From Delphinapterus leucas (lineage: Eukaryota; Chordata; Mammalia; Artiodactyla; Monodontidae), in the NCBI RefSeq assembly GCF_002288925.2, contig NW_022098022.1:3583933-3647932 (forward strand): 64,000 nucleotides of DNA, given 5' to 3'. Below the pieces are notes generated by a model. That model was not told the origin of the DNA. It was given only the letters and a program-made list of their open reading frames with translations, and did not search any database. How positions within the stretch are numbered: position 1 is the first letter of the stretch; each line of letters opens with the position of its first letter. Position numbers and translations under genes: made by a program. This document shows, one piece after another, positions 22,401-32,855 of the stretch.

Positions 22401-22829
22401 TTTAACACAATAAAGGTTTATAGAAAAATTCCCTTCCTTTTAAACAGTTTAACAGAGATGGTCTTTGATGTTTGTAAGAAAATCCATCTGTATTATTTTT
22501 GCAAATCCCAAGGCATATATAGAAATAGAACAATAATGTACTGTTGGAATATAAACAGTCTGAAAGTTCCCAACACACACCTACACTCACACAAAACTTC
22601 TAAGAAATTAATCATACAATAGATGTACACAAAATTAGATATCCCATTAAATTCCTGCTATGCTTTAATGGCTTTAAAAGTTTAAAGATGTTGTTTGTAA
22701 TTAGGGAATTATAATGTATTATGGCTTAATTCCATGCAATTATTTTACCTTAAAGCTTTGTCAAATCATATTATGTTCATTGTATATTTACTTTTAATAA
22801 TGACTTCTTAACTTGCTTCATATAAAGCT
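19485..22829. other. Long unassigned A+T-rich stretch
   Basis: About 3.3 kb with no gene, RNA gene or confident transposon. It contains a 24-bp tandem duplication at 21867-21914. Short frames at 20098-20292, 20713-20895 and 22395-22622 are compatible with chance. Confidence 0.45.
21867..21914. repeat. 24-bp tandem duplication
   Basis: Two adjacent copies of a unit containing 'attgagaataaaaataat' (21867-21890 and 21891-21914) differ at one base (gaattg versus ggattg). A short local duplication, not part of a known repeat. Confidence 0.85.
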
Positions 22830-22835
22830 TATAAA

Positions 22836-22882
22836 TATGTGTATATATGTGTGTGTGTGTATATGTATACATATATGTATAT
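22836..22882. repeat. TG/TA microsatellite
   Basis: A 'tgtgtatatatgtgtgtgtg' core followed by 'tatatgtatacatatatg'. Simple, interrupted dinucleotide repeat. Confidence 0.85.
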
Positions 22883-25235
22883 GTTATTTGAGCATCTGTC
22901 TTTAGCAATATCATTTAAATCTTGATATTCTATGTTCTTTGGTTACAGATGGCTGAAAAGCTGAATTGTCCACATCGACCATTTCAGTTTCTTGGTCATT
23001 GTTCTATCATGTACCATCCTTGGGGCTCCTATGCCTCCTTTATTTTGTTTCCGACAGTCTTGTGTAAATTGGAGTGTTCCTATTCCCATCTGCTCATTCC
23101 TTTACTGTCATAACTGTCCCATTTTGTATTGGAAATTGGTCTTCTTTGAGACTTAAATATTGTTTTATGTTATTTATGGTATCTATATTCTATATGAAAA
23201 CTAAGATTTATGATGCCCTGGACAGACCACTTGGTTTCAGTCTTTCAAAGAAAAATATTACATTAAAGTCAGTGTTGGTAACCCTGCAGTGTATCAGAAC
23301 ACTTTATGAAATACTAACTATGCCAGAAAGAGAGATAACAGCATGCTAACTGGAGCTGAAAGTATTGTATGTGATATTATGATTATTCACAACATTTCTT
23401 AAATTTTTTTTTCTAAGACACTGTTCAATGCTAGACCTTCCCTAGAACTAACTCCCTCCCTCACATCAGTTCTTGAAGTATTCTTGTGTATTACTGCATA
23501 GAAAGTGATGAATTACCTCAAGGGAATTCATCTGTTGTCTTGTAGAAGAAGGATCTTTTAGGATAACTGTGAAGCATTAGTAAATTCCACAGGATGCTAT
23601 ATAAATTGCACTTCCATTCAAAGCAAAAATAACCATTATTTCTAAGGTTTCTCTTCAATGGATTATTTTTATGTTATTTTCCTGAACTCCAACTAGAGTA
23701 GCTCATGAAAAGCCCATGCTAAGTTGATCTATTTAAGGTCAACATATGAATGTTGTCATTTTAATCAGTATATGTGATTCAATCCCCATTTCCTTTTTTT
23801 TTCTTCTTCTTTTAATACTTAAAACAGATGATGTTAAGGTCAAGCAGGATCAGCCTTGGACAGTATCATTTTATAAGAAGTGTTGTATTTGAGAATTATA
23901 ACTGTTCTTTCCAAGCCTGTATGACCTCACTACTGCACGTGTATCTTTTTTGCAAAATTTGTCAATGATCTTCATGTTGGTAATGCAATGTTTTCATTTC
24001 TCACTTTATCTCAGAACCATTGTATTCAGTTAATTGGATTCTCCCTCTTCAAAATGTTGCTTCCTTAACTTCTGTGACACCACTTTCCTGCTGTTGGTTG
24101 CCTATCAAAAGCAATATCTTTTTTTTTTTTTTTTGGCTAACAAAGCTTCAAATTTATGAAAATGAATACCATTCCCATTCTACTTACTTAGGGAAAATAT
24201 TTGCCACCCTATGCCAACATAAAGAATTTTGGATCATCTAACAGACCAGTGTGGTCTCATTCTCCTTGCTAACAGGATGTACATATGTGCCAGTTATGCC
24301 CTCTGGAACCTGAGAGAAGGTATGCTTATTGGCTTCTGGGAAAAGTTTTTCTTACCAATACAAATGCTTGCTTAGAGGGAAACATCCCTTTTCTTTGCAG
24401 AGTGTCATCCTGTCTTCATGCAATGCTTAGAATTACTGAAGCCATCTCATGACCATGAGAGAAGGTAATAGCAATAACTGGAACTGCCAGAATAGAAGGA
24501 ACCCAGTTCTTTTATGACACTGCTGAGTAACTGAATCAAGAAACCTTGAAATCTTCCTATTTGCTTATTTGCTCATTACTTAACCCACATATACTTCTGG
24601 TATTTCAGTGGAAGGCATTCTAAATCATACATCTGGGTTTGGGGTACATTTTTTATATGGACAATCAGAGAATGAATTACTTGAGGACATGAGATGTCTG
24701 GGCAGTTCTAAAGCCCCATTTGAGGTGGGACACTCTCATTGCCTGTCAACAGCTTAACAGCAGTCACAGAGAACACCAACAGTTGGCTTCATCGAAGATT
24801 GTATATTTTTTCCTGATATATGTTGTAAAGTATTTTAGAAATGATTTGTAGTGTAATTTCAGAGCAGTGGAGATTCAAAACTTAGAGAGTCAGCAGATTG
24901 CAAGTAACATTGCTGTCAAGTATGAGACAGTAGAAATAATTGAGGAAGAAAGATGAATAGGGCATTGTATTCAGAGTGTTGAATGGCTGACATTTTGGTG
25001 GTATCAGTGTCCATAGCATGATGATGATATTGTATGACTGAAGTAGATTGGGAAAGAAAATTACTGAATTGTAGTTTGAGAAGCAGAGAGAATAACTTGC
25101 TGGATGGGTATTCTACAGTGATTTTTAAGCTATTAAAGTATATTACATGACATATTGTATAGAGAAAGTAAGTAAGCCAAGAGCCAAAGTCACAATTTCT
25201 AAAGAAAAGTATCCAGAAGTTTTTAAAAGTTCATT
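22883..25235. other. Unassigned A+T-rich stretch
   Basis: No gene or named repeat. A T-run occurs at 24120-24135. Frames at 22922-23113, 23074-23349 and 24020-24241 have no domain, splice or composition support. Confidence 0.4.
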
Positions 25236-25500
25236 TATTTAAAAACTTTTATTGAGCATCTACTATGTGCTAAGTGCTGTTCTCGGTACTTGCACTAACA
25301 AAAAAGAAAAAAAAACATATGTACTCATGGGGTTCCTATTCTAACAAGAGGATACAGAGATTAATTGAAAAATTATACAGTACGGAGTTAAAGAAACACA
25401 TTTTGGTAAAAGTGTAAAATAAAAGAATACGATATAATCAAGGAGGTCAAGGAGATTTCTCTAAGGAAGAAATATTTGATCTGAGAACTGAGGATGAGGA
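25236..25500 (+). repeat. Ancient mammalian repeat, family not named
   Basis: 'tttattgagcatctactatg' and 'tgctaagtgctgttctcggt', followed by a 'gtactcatggggttcctatt' section and 'ggaggtcaaggagatttctc', follow the order of a widespread old mammalian repeat whose modern copies read '...gagcacctactatgtgccag'. A second copy is at 36860-37060. I recognise the pattern but cannot assign the family with confidence. Confidence 0.5.
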
Positions 25501-25964
25501 ATTAAATAAAAGATTTTTAAAAAGGCAAGAGTTGGAGTTTGGCAGGAGAGTCCTCAGCAGAAACAAAATCGTCAAAAAAAGATATGTGTAAGACTGTAAT
25601 ATGACATAATTCATGAACAAAGATAATACTGTTATATTTGAAACATAGAGAGGTGAAGGGAGAGCAAGAAAGAATGTACTAAACCTACAGAGTTGAAAAG
25701 CCAGGCAATGGTTGCTCATACAGTATGATGAAAGTCGTATAAAAGATAGGACATCAATCATAATATTGCAAAAGAAAATGCAAGTTATTGAAATGCTTAA
25801 AAAAGGAAGTGACAATAGTTTTAAAATATTAAATAATTACTACATTAGTAACTATTGTTGGAAGTTTTGTCTGAATAATATTAGTTTCAGTGTGGAAGAG
25901 GCATTTACAATGGAATTAACATTGGGAAGTATATCAGTTATTAGCATGTTCAGCTGGTAGTCAT
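25501..25964. other. Unassigned sequence
   Basis: A-rich plus strand. The frames at 25447-25815 (minus) and 25712-25960 (plus) overlap one another and look random. The preceding ancient repeat may extend into this segment in a very decayed state. Confidence 0.35.
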
Positions 25965-26370
25965 ATAAAGAACACAATAAATATAGCTTGAAATAATAGA
26001 AGGTTATTTCTCTCTTATATAAACAGTAAGTTCAGGATGCCAGTTTTCAGGACTAAGTGGCTTTTATGTTACTGTCTAGACCTTTCATCATTCTGTATCA
26101 GTCTCCAAATGGCTGCACCAGCACAAACGCCAACCAGTAGTCTAACCAGTTGGAAAGAGAGAAGGAAAGTAGAAGAATATGCCATTTTCTTTAACACCTT
26201 CCTAAAAGGTACACACACCCCTTCTTTTTGCATCTCACTGGCCGGAATTTAGTCACATAGCTTCAAGGGAGCCTATAAATACAGACTTTATCTTTTGCCC
26301 AATAAATGAGGAAAAAGGGAAGAATGAATATTATGGTCAACTACCTGTTTTGACTTAGGATATGAGGTTG
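25965..26370 (+). repeat. Ancient interspersed repeat, family not named
   Basis: Pieces such as 'ggttatttctctcttatata', 'ccaaatggctgcaccagcac', 'catctcactggccggaattt' and 'agtcacatagcttcaaggga' match in order a common old mammalian repeat (modern copies read '...cattggccagaacttagtcacatgg'). No open frame. I cannot supply the family name. Confidence 0.45.
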
Positions 26371-26836
26371 ACATTAATCTAATTTCCAGCCCTGAGATTC
26401 ATGGACTGTGGGAAAGTAAGCAGTCTTAACATATTTACAGGCTGTTATCACAGCTCTCCTGATGTTCAACACATATTATACTCTACTAACCAAAACAATA
26501 GTTGCATCATATCATTTTGTAAGTGTAAATTGAATTTGACATAAGGAAGAAATGAATGTTATCTTTATGTATCTGAAAGGAAAATATCTTGTCCTTAGTT
26601 TAGTGGCTGATTTAGTCAGGGATCTGCAGGAATCATGTAACTATATGTATCCACAGTCATCTCTGTAAGATTACTTTTGAAAAATAAGGGCTGTGTTCAA
26701 GAATAATCCACTGGCTCAAGAAATAATGAGCTAGTGTTTGTGAATTAGACTCTCAATTTTTGAGGGTATTGAATTATAGTTTTCTATGTTAGCAAGCATG
26801 ATTTAGAAATGTGGTTTGGAACTCTCAAATTTTTAT

Positions 26837-27955
26837 TTTAAAAACTACAAAGAGATACATTCAAGCACACTATAATTATATAAAGAATCAGAAAAATGCT
26901 TAAGTAATCCACATGAAGACAAGTAAAAAGAAACAGGGACAACAAGCAGAGGAAACAAATTAAAAAAATAAAATGGCAGAGTCCTAACATCTCAATAATT
27001 AATGTAAGTGGTCTAATTATAGTAGTCAAAAAATAATGATGGGTAGAGTGGATTAGAAAACATGACCCAGGGCTTCCCTGGTGGCTCAGTGGTTGAGAGT
27101 CCGCCTGCCGATTCAGGGGACACGGGTTCGTGCCCCGGCCTGGGAAGATCCCACATGCCGCGGAGCGGCTGGGCCCATGAGCCATGGCCTCTGAGCCTGT
27201 GCATCCGGAGCCTGTGCTCCACAATGGGAGAGGCCACAACAGTGAGAGACCCGCGTACCGCAAAAAAGGAAAGACATGAGCCAACTATATGTTGTTTATA
27301 AGAAACTTACATCAAATTCAAATTCATTGACATAGGTATAATATGTTGAAAGTAAAAAACAAAAAAACCCTGCTAGACAGAAAATCAGCAAATATTTAGA
27401 AGATTTGGACAACATAATCACCCAACAGAATCTAAGTGACTTATCTATAGAGCGCTCCTCCAAACACAAGGTAAACATTTCTTTAAGCACTATGGAATAT
27501 TCATCAATATAGACTATAGCTTGGGCCATAAAAGAAACTTCTACAAATGTCAAAGAACTGAAATCATATAGAGGATATTCTTTGACCTTATAGCTGCTTT
27601 AATCATAATAGCCCACACTGGAAACAAACCAGGTATCTTTTAATGGATAAATGTTTAATTGGTACATCTATACTGTGGAATAACTACCCAGGTAAAATGG
27701 AATAAACTACTGACAGAGTCAACAACTTAGATTAATCTCAAAAAAAAAAACTTACAAAATTTTGGATATGGAGAACAGATTAGTGATTACCATGGGTTAG
27801 GGCATGGTGGTAGTGATGAGAATTTAAGAAGGTTGGGTGTGATTATAAAAGGGCAAAATGAGGAAGCCTTGTGGTGATGTAACAGTTCTGTATCTTGACT
27901 GATGAAACTCAGTGATAGGGAACTCTAAATCTGGAACTTAATGGCACCATTAAAA
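26837..27955 (+). repeat. Internally deleted old L1 carrying a nested SINE
   Basis: Left part: the ORF1-ORF2 spacer and ORF2 endonuclease region ('aactacaaagagatacattc', 'gattagaaaacatgaccca', then after the SINE 'gacatgagccaactatatgt' and 'cagaaaatcagcaaatattt', up to about 27560). It then jumps to the L1 3' region ('ttatagctgctttaatcata', 'ccatgggttagggcatggtg', to about 27955). The reverse-transcriptase domain is missing. All frames are broken. The SINE at 27070-27268 splits the endonuclease part. Confidence 0.8.
27070..27268 (+). mobile_element. CHR-2-type SINE nested in an old L1
   Basis: Full-length copy from 'gggcttccctggtggctcag' to 'cccgcgtaccgcaaaaaa'. It contains the tRNA-like internal promoter (B box 'gggttcgtgccccgg'). 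It inserted after an L1 'aaaacatgaccca' sequence, and a similar 'agacatgagcca' follows its tail, giving an imperfect target duplication. Confidence 0.92.
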
Positions 27956-28800
27956 AATCTACCGTATTTTCTCTCCATTTACCACATTTGTTATATGAGT
28001 TTTTATGTGAGCCTAATTTCCCTGATGGTAACAAGAGGTATGTAGCATTACAGTATATTACACCTAAAAATAAAAATGTCCAGAGGACATAGAGATTATC
28101 GTATTCTTGTAGATCTTTCTTTGAAGTGAGGACATTTTCCCTAGGAACTTACTTATGCAACTACTTGTAGCCCACCCCATTATCAGCTGGCTTCCTTTAA
28201 TTCTTCATTGTCATTTCTTTATTTTTAACTGCTCAAGTCTCAAACATTACTCGTAATGGAAATTAAATCATCAGAATTGCTGAGATAAATTTAGACGAAT
28301 CCCAAGCTCTTCTCTCTTCATGTTGTGAAGGCGCTGGGGTCAAACTCCCTGAGGAGTAGGATGGCCTTTCCTGAGTCTTCTAGGCTGCGTCCTGTGCATC
28401 AAGGCTAATGAGTACAGCATGTCATCACTGTAATGGACATGCGTGCTATCCGGGGGCAAGACAGAGTTTTACATAAAGTTCCAGGTGTGGAAATATTTAC
28501 CTGGACCATTTTATTTATGCATGTAGAAATACTTGACCATCATCAAAGTTCCAAATGTTATGTTTTCCTTTTTTTTTTTTTGCTAAAGAATGATATACTT
28601 GGTTGAGTGACTCCAGACACTTTGTAGGTATTCTTTCTTACTGGGGATGTGGGAAAGAGGCCTTTGCTTCCTCACTGCATGGATGTAAATGAACCATTTA
28701 AGCAAAATTTAGACCACAGCAAAGCCTTGTCTCCAAGTAACTTGATTGCTTATTTGGTCACTTACATTTTCATGACCCTGATTAACATTAAACATTTTGT
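27956..28800. other. Unassigned sequence
   Basis: No gene or named repeat. A few CpG-containing patches at 28328-28460 suggest old G+C-rich repeat debris, but I cannot identify it. T-run at 28569-28580. Confidence 0.4.
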
Positions 28801-29040
28801 TATTTTGAAACTTTTTTTTTTTTTTTTTTTTTTGCGGTACGGGGGCCTCTCACTGCTGTGGCCTCTCCCGTTGCGGAGCACAGGCTCCGGACGTGCAGGC
28901 CCAGCGGCCACGGCTCACGGGCCCAGCCGCTCTGCGGCATGTGGGATCTTCCCAGACCGGGGCACGAACCCGTGTCCCCTGCATCGGCAGGCGGACTCTC
29001 AACCACTGCGCCACCAGGGAAGCCCTATTTTGAAACTTTT
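28801..29040 (-). mobile_element. CHR-2-type SINE with clear 15-bp target duplication
   Basis: The element is 28816-29025, with its A-tail as a T-run at the left and the head 'gggcttccctggtggcgcag' read on the minus strand at the right. It is flanked by 'tattttgaaactttt' at 28801-28815 and 29026-29040, a perfect duplication. Perfect flanks and low divergence suggest a young insertion. A plus-strand open frame running through it (28649-29149) is an artefact of the insertion. Confidence 0.95.
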
Positions 29041-29558
29041 GAAGGCAAAAATCTCTATCTCTTTTCTATTCAGACAATCCAAATTAGGCATTCACTTTCA
29101 ATTTAGAAAAATACTTCTAAAAGCTGGAATACTTTTGTTCAGATATTAAATAGACCCATGAACTGATGATTTCTAGTCTACATGACATTTCTCTTACTCT
29201 CCTGCTCTCTTCTCCAGTGGCTGCAGAGACTGTGGATTACCTCTCAAAAGTCATTCCTTTGCCTTATTCTGTTAATAGAGACTGCAAGTTCTATTGTCAT
29301 CTCTCAGACTCCATTCCAGTTGAGATTGGTCATGCGACCAGGTTCTGTTAATAAGATGTAGACAGAAATTGTGAAGCTCTCAGGCAAGCTGACGACAGGT
29401 ACAGGCTTTGTTGGTTCATGAAATTTTGCTCTTTGTATTCCTGTACCTTTGTTCTTTTCTATCTGTAGTATAGATTTGATGCTAGGAGGAATTATAGCCG
29501 TATTACTATCTTAAGAAAAAAGCTGCAGACTGAGAATAGTAGAACAAGAAGACAAAGC
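29041..29558. other. Unassigned sequence with possible old repeat debris
   Basis: 29180-29420 contains 'catgcgaccaggttctgtta' and 'ataagatgtagacagaaatt', which resemble an old mammalian repeat ('...gaccaggttctggccaatgagatg'), but the match is too decayed to name. Nothing else recognised. Confidence 0.35.
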
Positions 29559-29840
29559 TACAGAGTGAAGTAAGTCAGAAAGAAAAAAAACAAATATCAT
29601 ATATTAACGCATATATGTAGAACCTAGAAAAATGGTACAGATGATGGTACGGTTTGCAGGGCAGAAATAGAGACACAGATGTAGAGAACAAACGTATGGA
29701 CACCAAGGGGGGAATGTGTGTCGGGGGTGGAGGGATGAACTGGGAGATTGGGATTGACATATATACACTACTGTGTATAAAATAGATAACTAATAAGAAC
29801 CTGGTGTATAAAAAATAAATAAATTAAATTAAAAAAAGAT
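29559..29840 (+). mobile_element. Short 5'-truncated L1 tail (type B 3' UTR)
   Basis: 'gagtgaagtaagtcagaaag' (the end of ORF2) through 'tatattaacgcatatatgta', 'ggtttgcagggcagaaatag' and 'gggattgacatatatacact' to 'aacctggtgtataaaaaata' and an A-rich tail. About 280 bases. The flanks 'agacaaagct' and 'agatagagct' may be a weak target duplication. Its 3' UTR is the same kind as that of 62158-62872 and differs from the long L1s. Confidence 0.88.
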
Positions 29841-30089
29841 AGAGCTGCCTGGAGTATTGACAACTGCCTTGGATTTCTTAGAAATCATTTTAAATTATTT
29901 AATATTGACAATTGTTAAAGCATTATGATTGGATTATCAGTTGCTTATAGCTACACACATAGCTCCCGGAAGTAATCTGTAACTTAGAGAGTGTGGGTAG
30001 AGCTTTTCATTGTGTCAGTTACATAGTTTTTGTAACACCTCATTGTTCTAGTAGAAGTTATAAGCCAGATATTTGAGACTTTCCTCAGA

Positions 30090-30150
30090 ATGATGAGGAT
30101 GAAGATGGTGATGACAGTGATGATGATAACAATAAAGAAGGTGGTGACAG
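30090..30150 (+). repeat. GAT-rich low-complexity tract
   Basis: 'gatgaggatgaagatggtga' followed by 'cagtgatgatgataacaat', an imperfect trinucleotide repeat directly beside an MIR copy. Confidence 0.75.
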
Positions 30151-30164
30151 CCACAGTATACAGG

Positions 30165-30410
30165 AAGCTATTGAGTATTTACTTTGTATCATGCATTGTT
30201 CAAAGCACTTGATAGATATTATTGCCTTTAATCTTTTCAATCATTTGATTTAAAAGCATTCTATATGGATTTTGAAGAAGATAAAACTGACCTTTGAGTT
30301 AAATTATTTGCTCAAATATGGCCAGCAAGGGAGTGGTAGGATCTGACTCCGCAGCTGTCTGCTATTCTCACTAATTCTGACTGCCTTATGCCTACTTGAA
30401 AGTGCTGAAA
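30165..30410 (-). repeat. MIR SINE
   Basis: The reverse MIR order is visible: 'tgagtatttactttgtatca', 'tattattgcctttaatcttt', a degraded 'gataaaactgac' where the gap core lies, 'tgctcaaatatggccagcaa' and 'gatctgactccgcagctgtc'. Mammalian-wide, old, non-coding. Confidence 0.75.
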
Positions 30411-30436
30411 GATCTGCCATTTGTTTGTCTTAACAA

Positions 30437-30520
30437 TATTACCATAACAGTAATTATATAACCATATAATAATTATATTATAATTATATAACCATAACAG
30501 TAATTATATAACAGTATTAC
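30437..30520. repeat. Local duplication of an A+T-rich unit
   Basis: The unit 'ataacagtaattatataac' occurs at about 30445 and again at about 30493, with a partial inverted A+T-rich stretch between. Small local duplication that could fold into a hairpin. Confidence 0.7.
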
Positions 30521-30631
30521 CACTCTTGAATATTTTTGTTGTATTTTTGCAGGGTTTTTTAAATGTACATAGACACTTTCCTCCAAGTGTCACACTGTGG
30601 CTGGACCACAGGATTTCTCTGGATTGGCAGG

Positions 30632-30687
30632 AGTTGTAGAACAGTCCTCATGTAGATTCAGTTGTAGAACAGTCCTCACATAGATTC
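30632..30687. repeat. 28-bp tandem duplication
   Basis: Two adjacent units beginning 'agttgtagaacagtcctca' (30632-30659 and 30660-30687) differ at two bases (tgtag versus catag). Recent local duplication in non-repeat sequence. Confidence 0.88.
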
Positions 30688-30747
30688 ACTTCTGTAGAAA
30701 ATATGGAAACATCATATAATTTATATCCCTGGTAAAGGTAACTTACA

Positions 30748-30825
30748 TGTATATATATATGTATATGTATATATGTGGGTGTGTATATATATACACATCT
30801 ATATATACATTTATATGTATATGGA
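30748..30825. repeat. (TATG/TA)n microsatellite
   Basis: 'tatatatatatgtatatgta' and 'gtgtgtatatatatacacat' with further 'tatatacatttatatgtata'. Interrupted purine-pyrimidine alternation. Confidence 0.85.
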
Positions 30826-31444
30826 AAAATGAAAAACTATAAACATTTGAAAGTGTAAATGTTATTTCTTTTGCAATGGCTATAATAGTCACTAGACAAT
30901 TTTTAAATAATTGTTTTTCTTTTTCTTTTGAATAAATCACTCTGCTGGTCAAAATAACCACAAAACCTATAGAACCTCAAGTGGCTAAGTTTTAGAATGT
31001 TTTCTTTTTTAATGATGACAATTAAAGTGAGTAAAAGAACATAGGCGTTTCACAGTATACTTAATTGTCAAATTGTCATTTTTTTTATTAGATTAAGCTT
31101 TATGTAATCAATTCACTTGAGACATGAAGTATCTTTGAATTCCTTATCACTGGAAACTTTACCGTTAATTGTTATTTTATGTGATTTATATACATCTCAT
31201 ATTATTTTTATCGTTTCTGTCTGTCTACACAGGAGCATACTAGTCAGTGTTCATGTATTTTTTAGGTGTTTTACCATATATTATTGTTTGAATTTCCAAA
31301 TTACAAGAGAGTTAGACAAAGATCAGCCTTTATTTGTTGTTAGTAGGAAACAGTCTAATGGTTTAATTCTTATGATTCAATTCATACTGTAATGCAATCA
31401 CAGTGATCTTCATTTGGTAGGGAGCAGAGTACATTTCTTTTCTT
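30826..31444. other. Unassigned A+T-rich sequence
   Basis: No gene or repeat named. The frame at 31117-31392 (91 codons) has no recognisable domain. Confidence 0.4.
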
Positions 31445-31949
31445 TCTCTCAGTTTTATTGAAATATAGTTGACATATAACACTGTATTAGTTTAAGGTGT
31501 GCAACATAATGATTTGATATACGTATATATTGTTAAATGATTACCACAATAAGTTTAGTTAACATCCCTCACCTCAAAATAGTTTTTTTTTCTTTTGATG
31601 AGAACATTTAAGGTCTGCTTTCTTAGGAACTTTCAAGTATATAATGCAATATTAACTATAGTCACTATGCTGTACATTAGATCTCCAAAACTTAATCATC
31701 TTCTGAATGGAAGTTTGTATCCTTTGACTGTCATCTTCCCATTTCCACCACACTTCAGCCCTTGGAAACCACCATTTTACTCTCTGATTCTGTAGGTTCA
31801 GATTTTTAGGTTCCACATATAAGTGATATCATGCAATGTTTGTCTTTCTCTGTCTGATTTACTTCACCTAGCATAATGCCCTCAAAGGCCATTCATATTT
31901 TCACAAATGGCACTATTTCTTTTTCGTCTGTGGCTTAGTATTGTTCCTG

Positions 31950-31977
31950 TGTATGTGTGTGTGTGTGTGTGTGTGGC
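31950..31977. repeat. (TG)n microsatellite
   Basis: About 12 TG units inside the antisense L1. Potentially polymorphic. Confidence 0.92.
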
Positions 31978-32410
31978 ATACATTCTTTATTTATTCATCA
32001 ATGGTAACTTAGATTGTTTCCATGTCTGGGCTACTGTAAATAATGCTGTAATGAACACAGGGTATAGATATTTCTTTGAGATACTGATTTTGTTTCCTTT
32101 GAATATATACCCGGAAGTGGTATTTCTGGATCATTCGGTAGTTCTATTTTCAATTTTCTGAAGAAGCTTCATACTGTTTTCCATAGTAGCTGCGTTGATT
32201 TACATTCCCACCAAGGTGCACAGGGGTTCCCTTTTCTTCACATCCTCACCAACATTTATTACCTCTTGTGTTTTAAATGTTAGGCATTCTCATTGGTATG
32301 AGGTGGTATCTCATTGTGGTTTTGATGTGTACTTCCCTGATTAGTTGAGTACCTTTCATGTATGTACCTGATGGTCATCTGTATGTCTTCTTTAAAATGT
32401 CTATTCAGTT

Positions 32411-32639
32411 CCTCTGACCATTGATTTTTTTTTTTGCGGTACGCGGGCCTCTCACTGCTGTGGCCTCTCCCGTTGCGGAGCACAGGCTCCGGATGCGCAG
32501 GCTCAGCGGCCATGGCTCACGGGCCCAGCCGCTCCGCGGCATATGGGATCCTCCCGGACCGGGGCACGAACCCGTGTCCCCTACATTGGCAGGCGGACCC
32601 TCAACCACTGCGCCACCAGGAAAGCCCCCTCTGACCATT
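32411..32639 (-). mobile_element. CHR-2-type SINE nested in old L1, 12-bp target duplication
   Basis: SINE body 32423-32627, minus strand, with the T-run at left and the head at right. The flanks 'cctctgaccatt' at 32411-32422 and 32628-32639 are identical, and they are L1 sequence, so the SINE went into a pre-existing L1. Confidence 0.95.
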
Positions 32640-32855
32640 TTTAAGCAGTTTGTATTTTTTTTCTATTCAGTTGTATGAGTTCTTTATATATTTTGGACAC
32701 TAATCTCTTATCAGATATATGATTAGCAAATATTTTGTTCCATTCCATAAGCTGACTTTTCATTTTGTTAATGGTTTATTTTGCTGTGCAGTAACTTTTC
32801 AGTTTGATGTAGTTGTTTGCTTATTTTTGCTTTTGGTGTCAAATCCGAAAATGAA

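Larger units (their letters stand above)
31445..32855 (-). repeat. Old L1 3' end, antisense, carrying a nested SINE
   Basis: Plus-strand text reads 'gttttattgaaatatagttg', 'gtgcaacataatgatttgat', 'ggttccacatataagtgata', 'gcataatgccctcaaaggcc', 'aatgctgtaatgaacacagg' and 'cttttggtgtcaaatccga', i.e. the reversed 3' UTR and distal ORF2 of an old L1. Interrupted by a SINE at 32423-32627 and by a (TG)n tract. Frames are decayed. Confidence 0.85.

Noticed and set aside
22920..23113. Exon-like segment after 'ttctttggttacag'
   Set aside because: The acceptor is passable, but no good donor follows at a sensible distance and the encoded residues show no recognisable protein.
26838..27284. 148-codon minus-strand frame
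   Set aside because: Crosses a SINE and old L1 sequence in antisense; no independent support.
28649..29149. 166-codon plus-strand frame
   Set aside because: It runs through the T-run and body of a SINE; frames of the same look occur at every SINE copy in the window.
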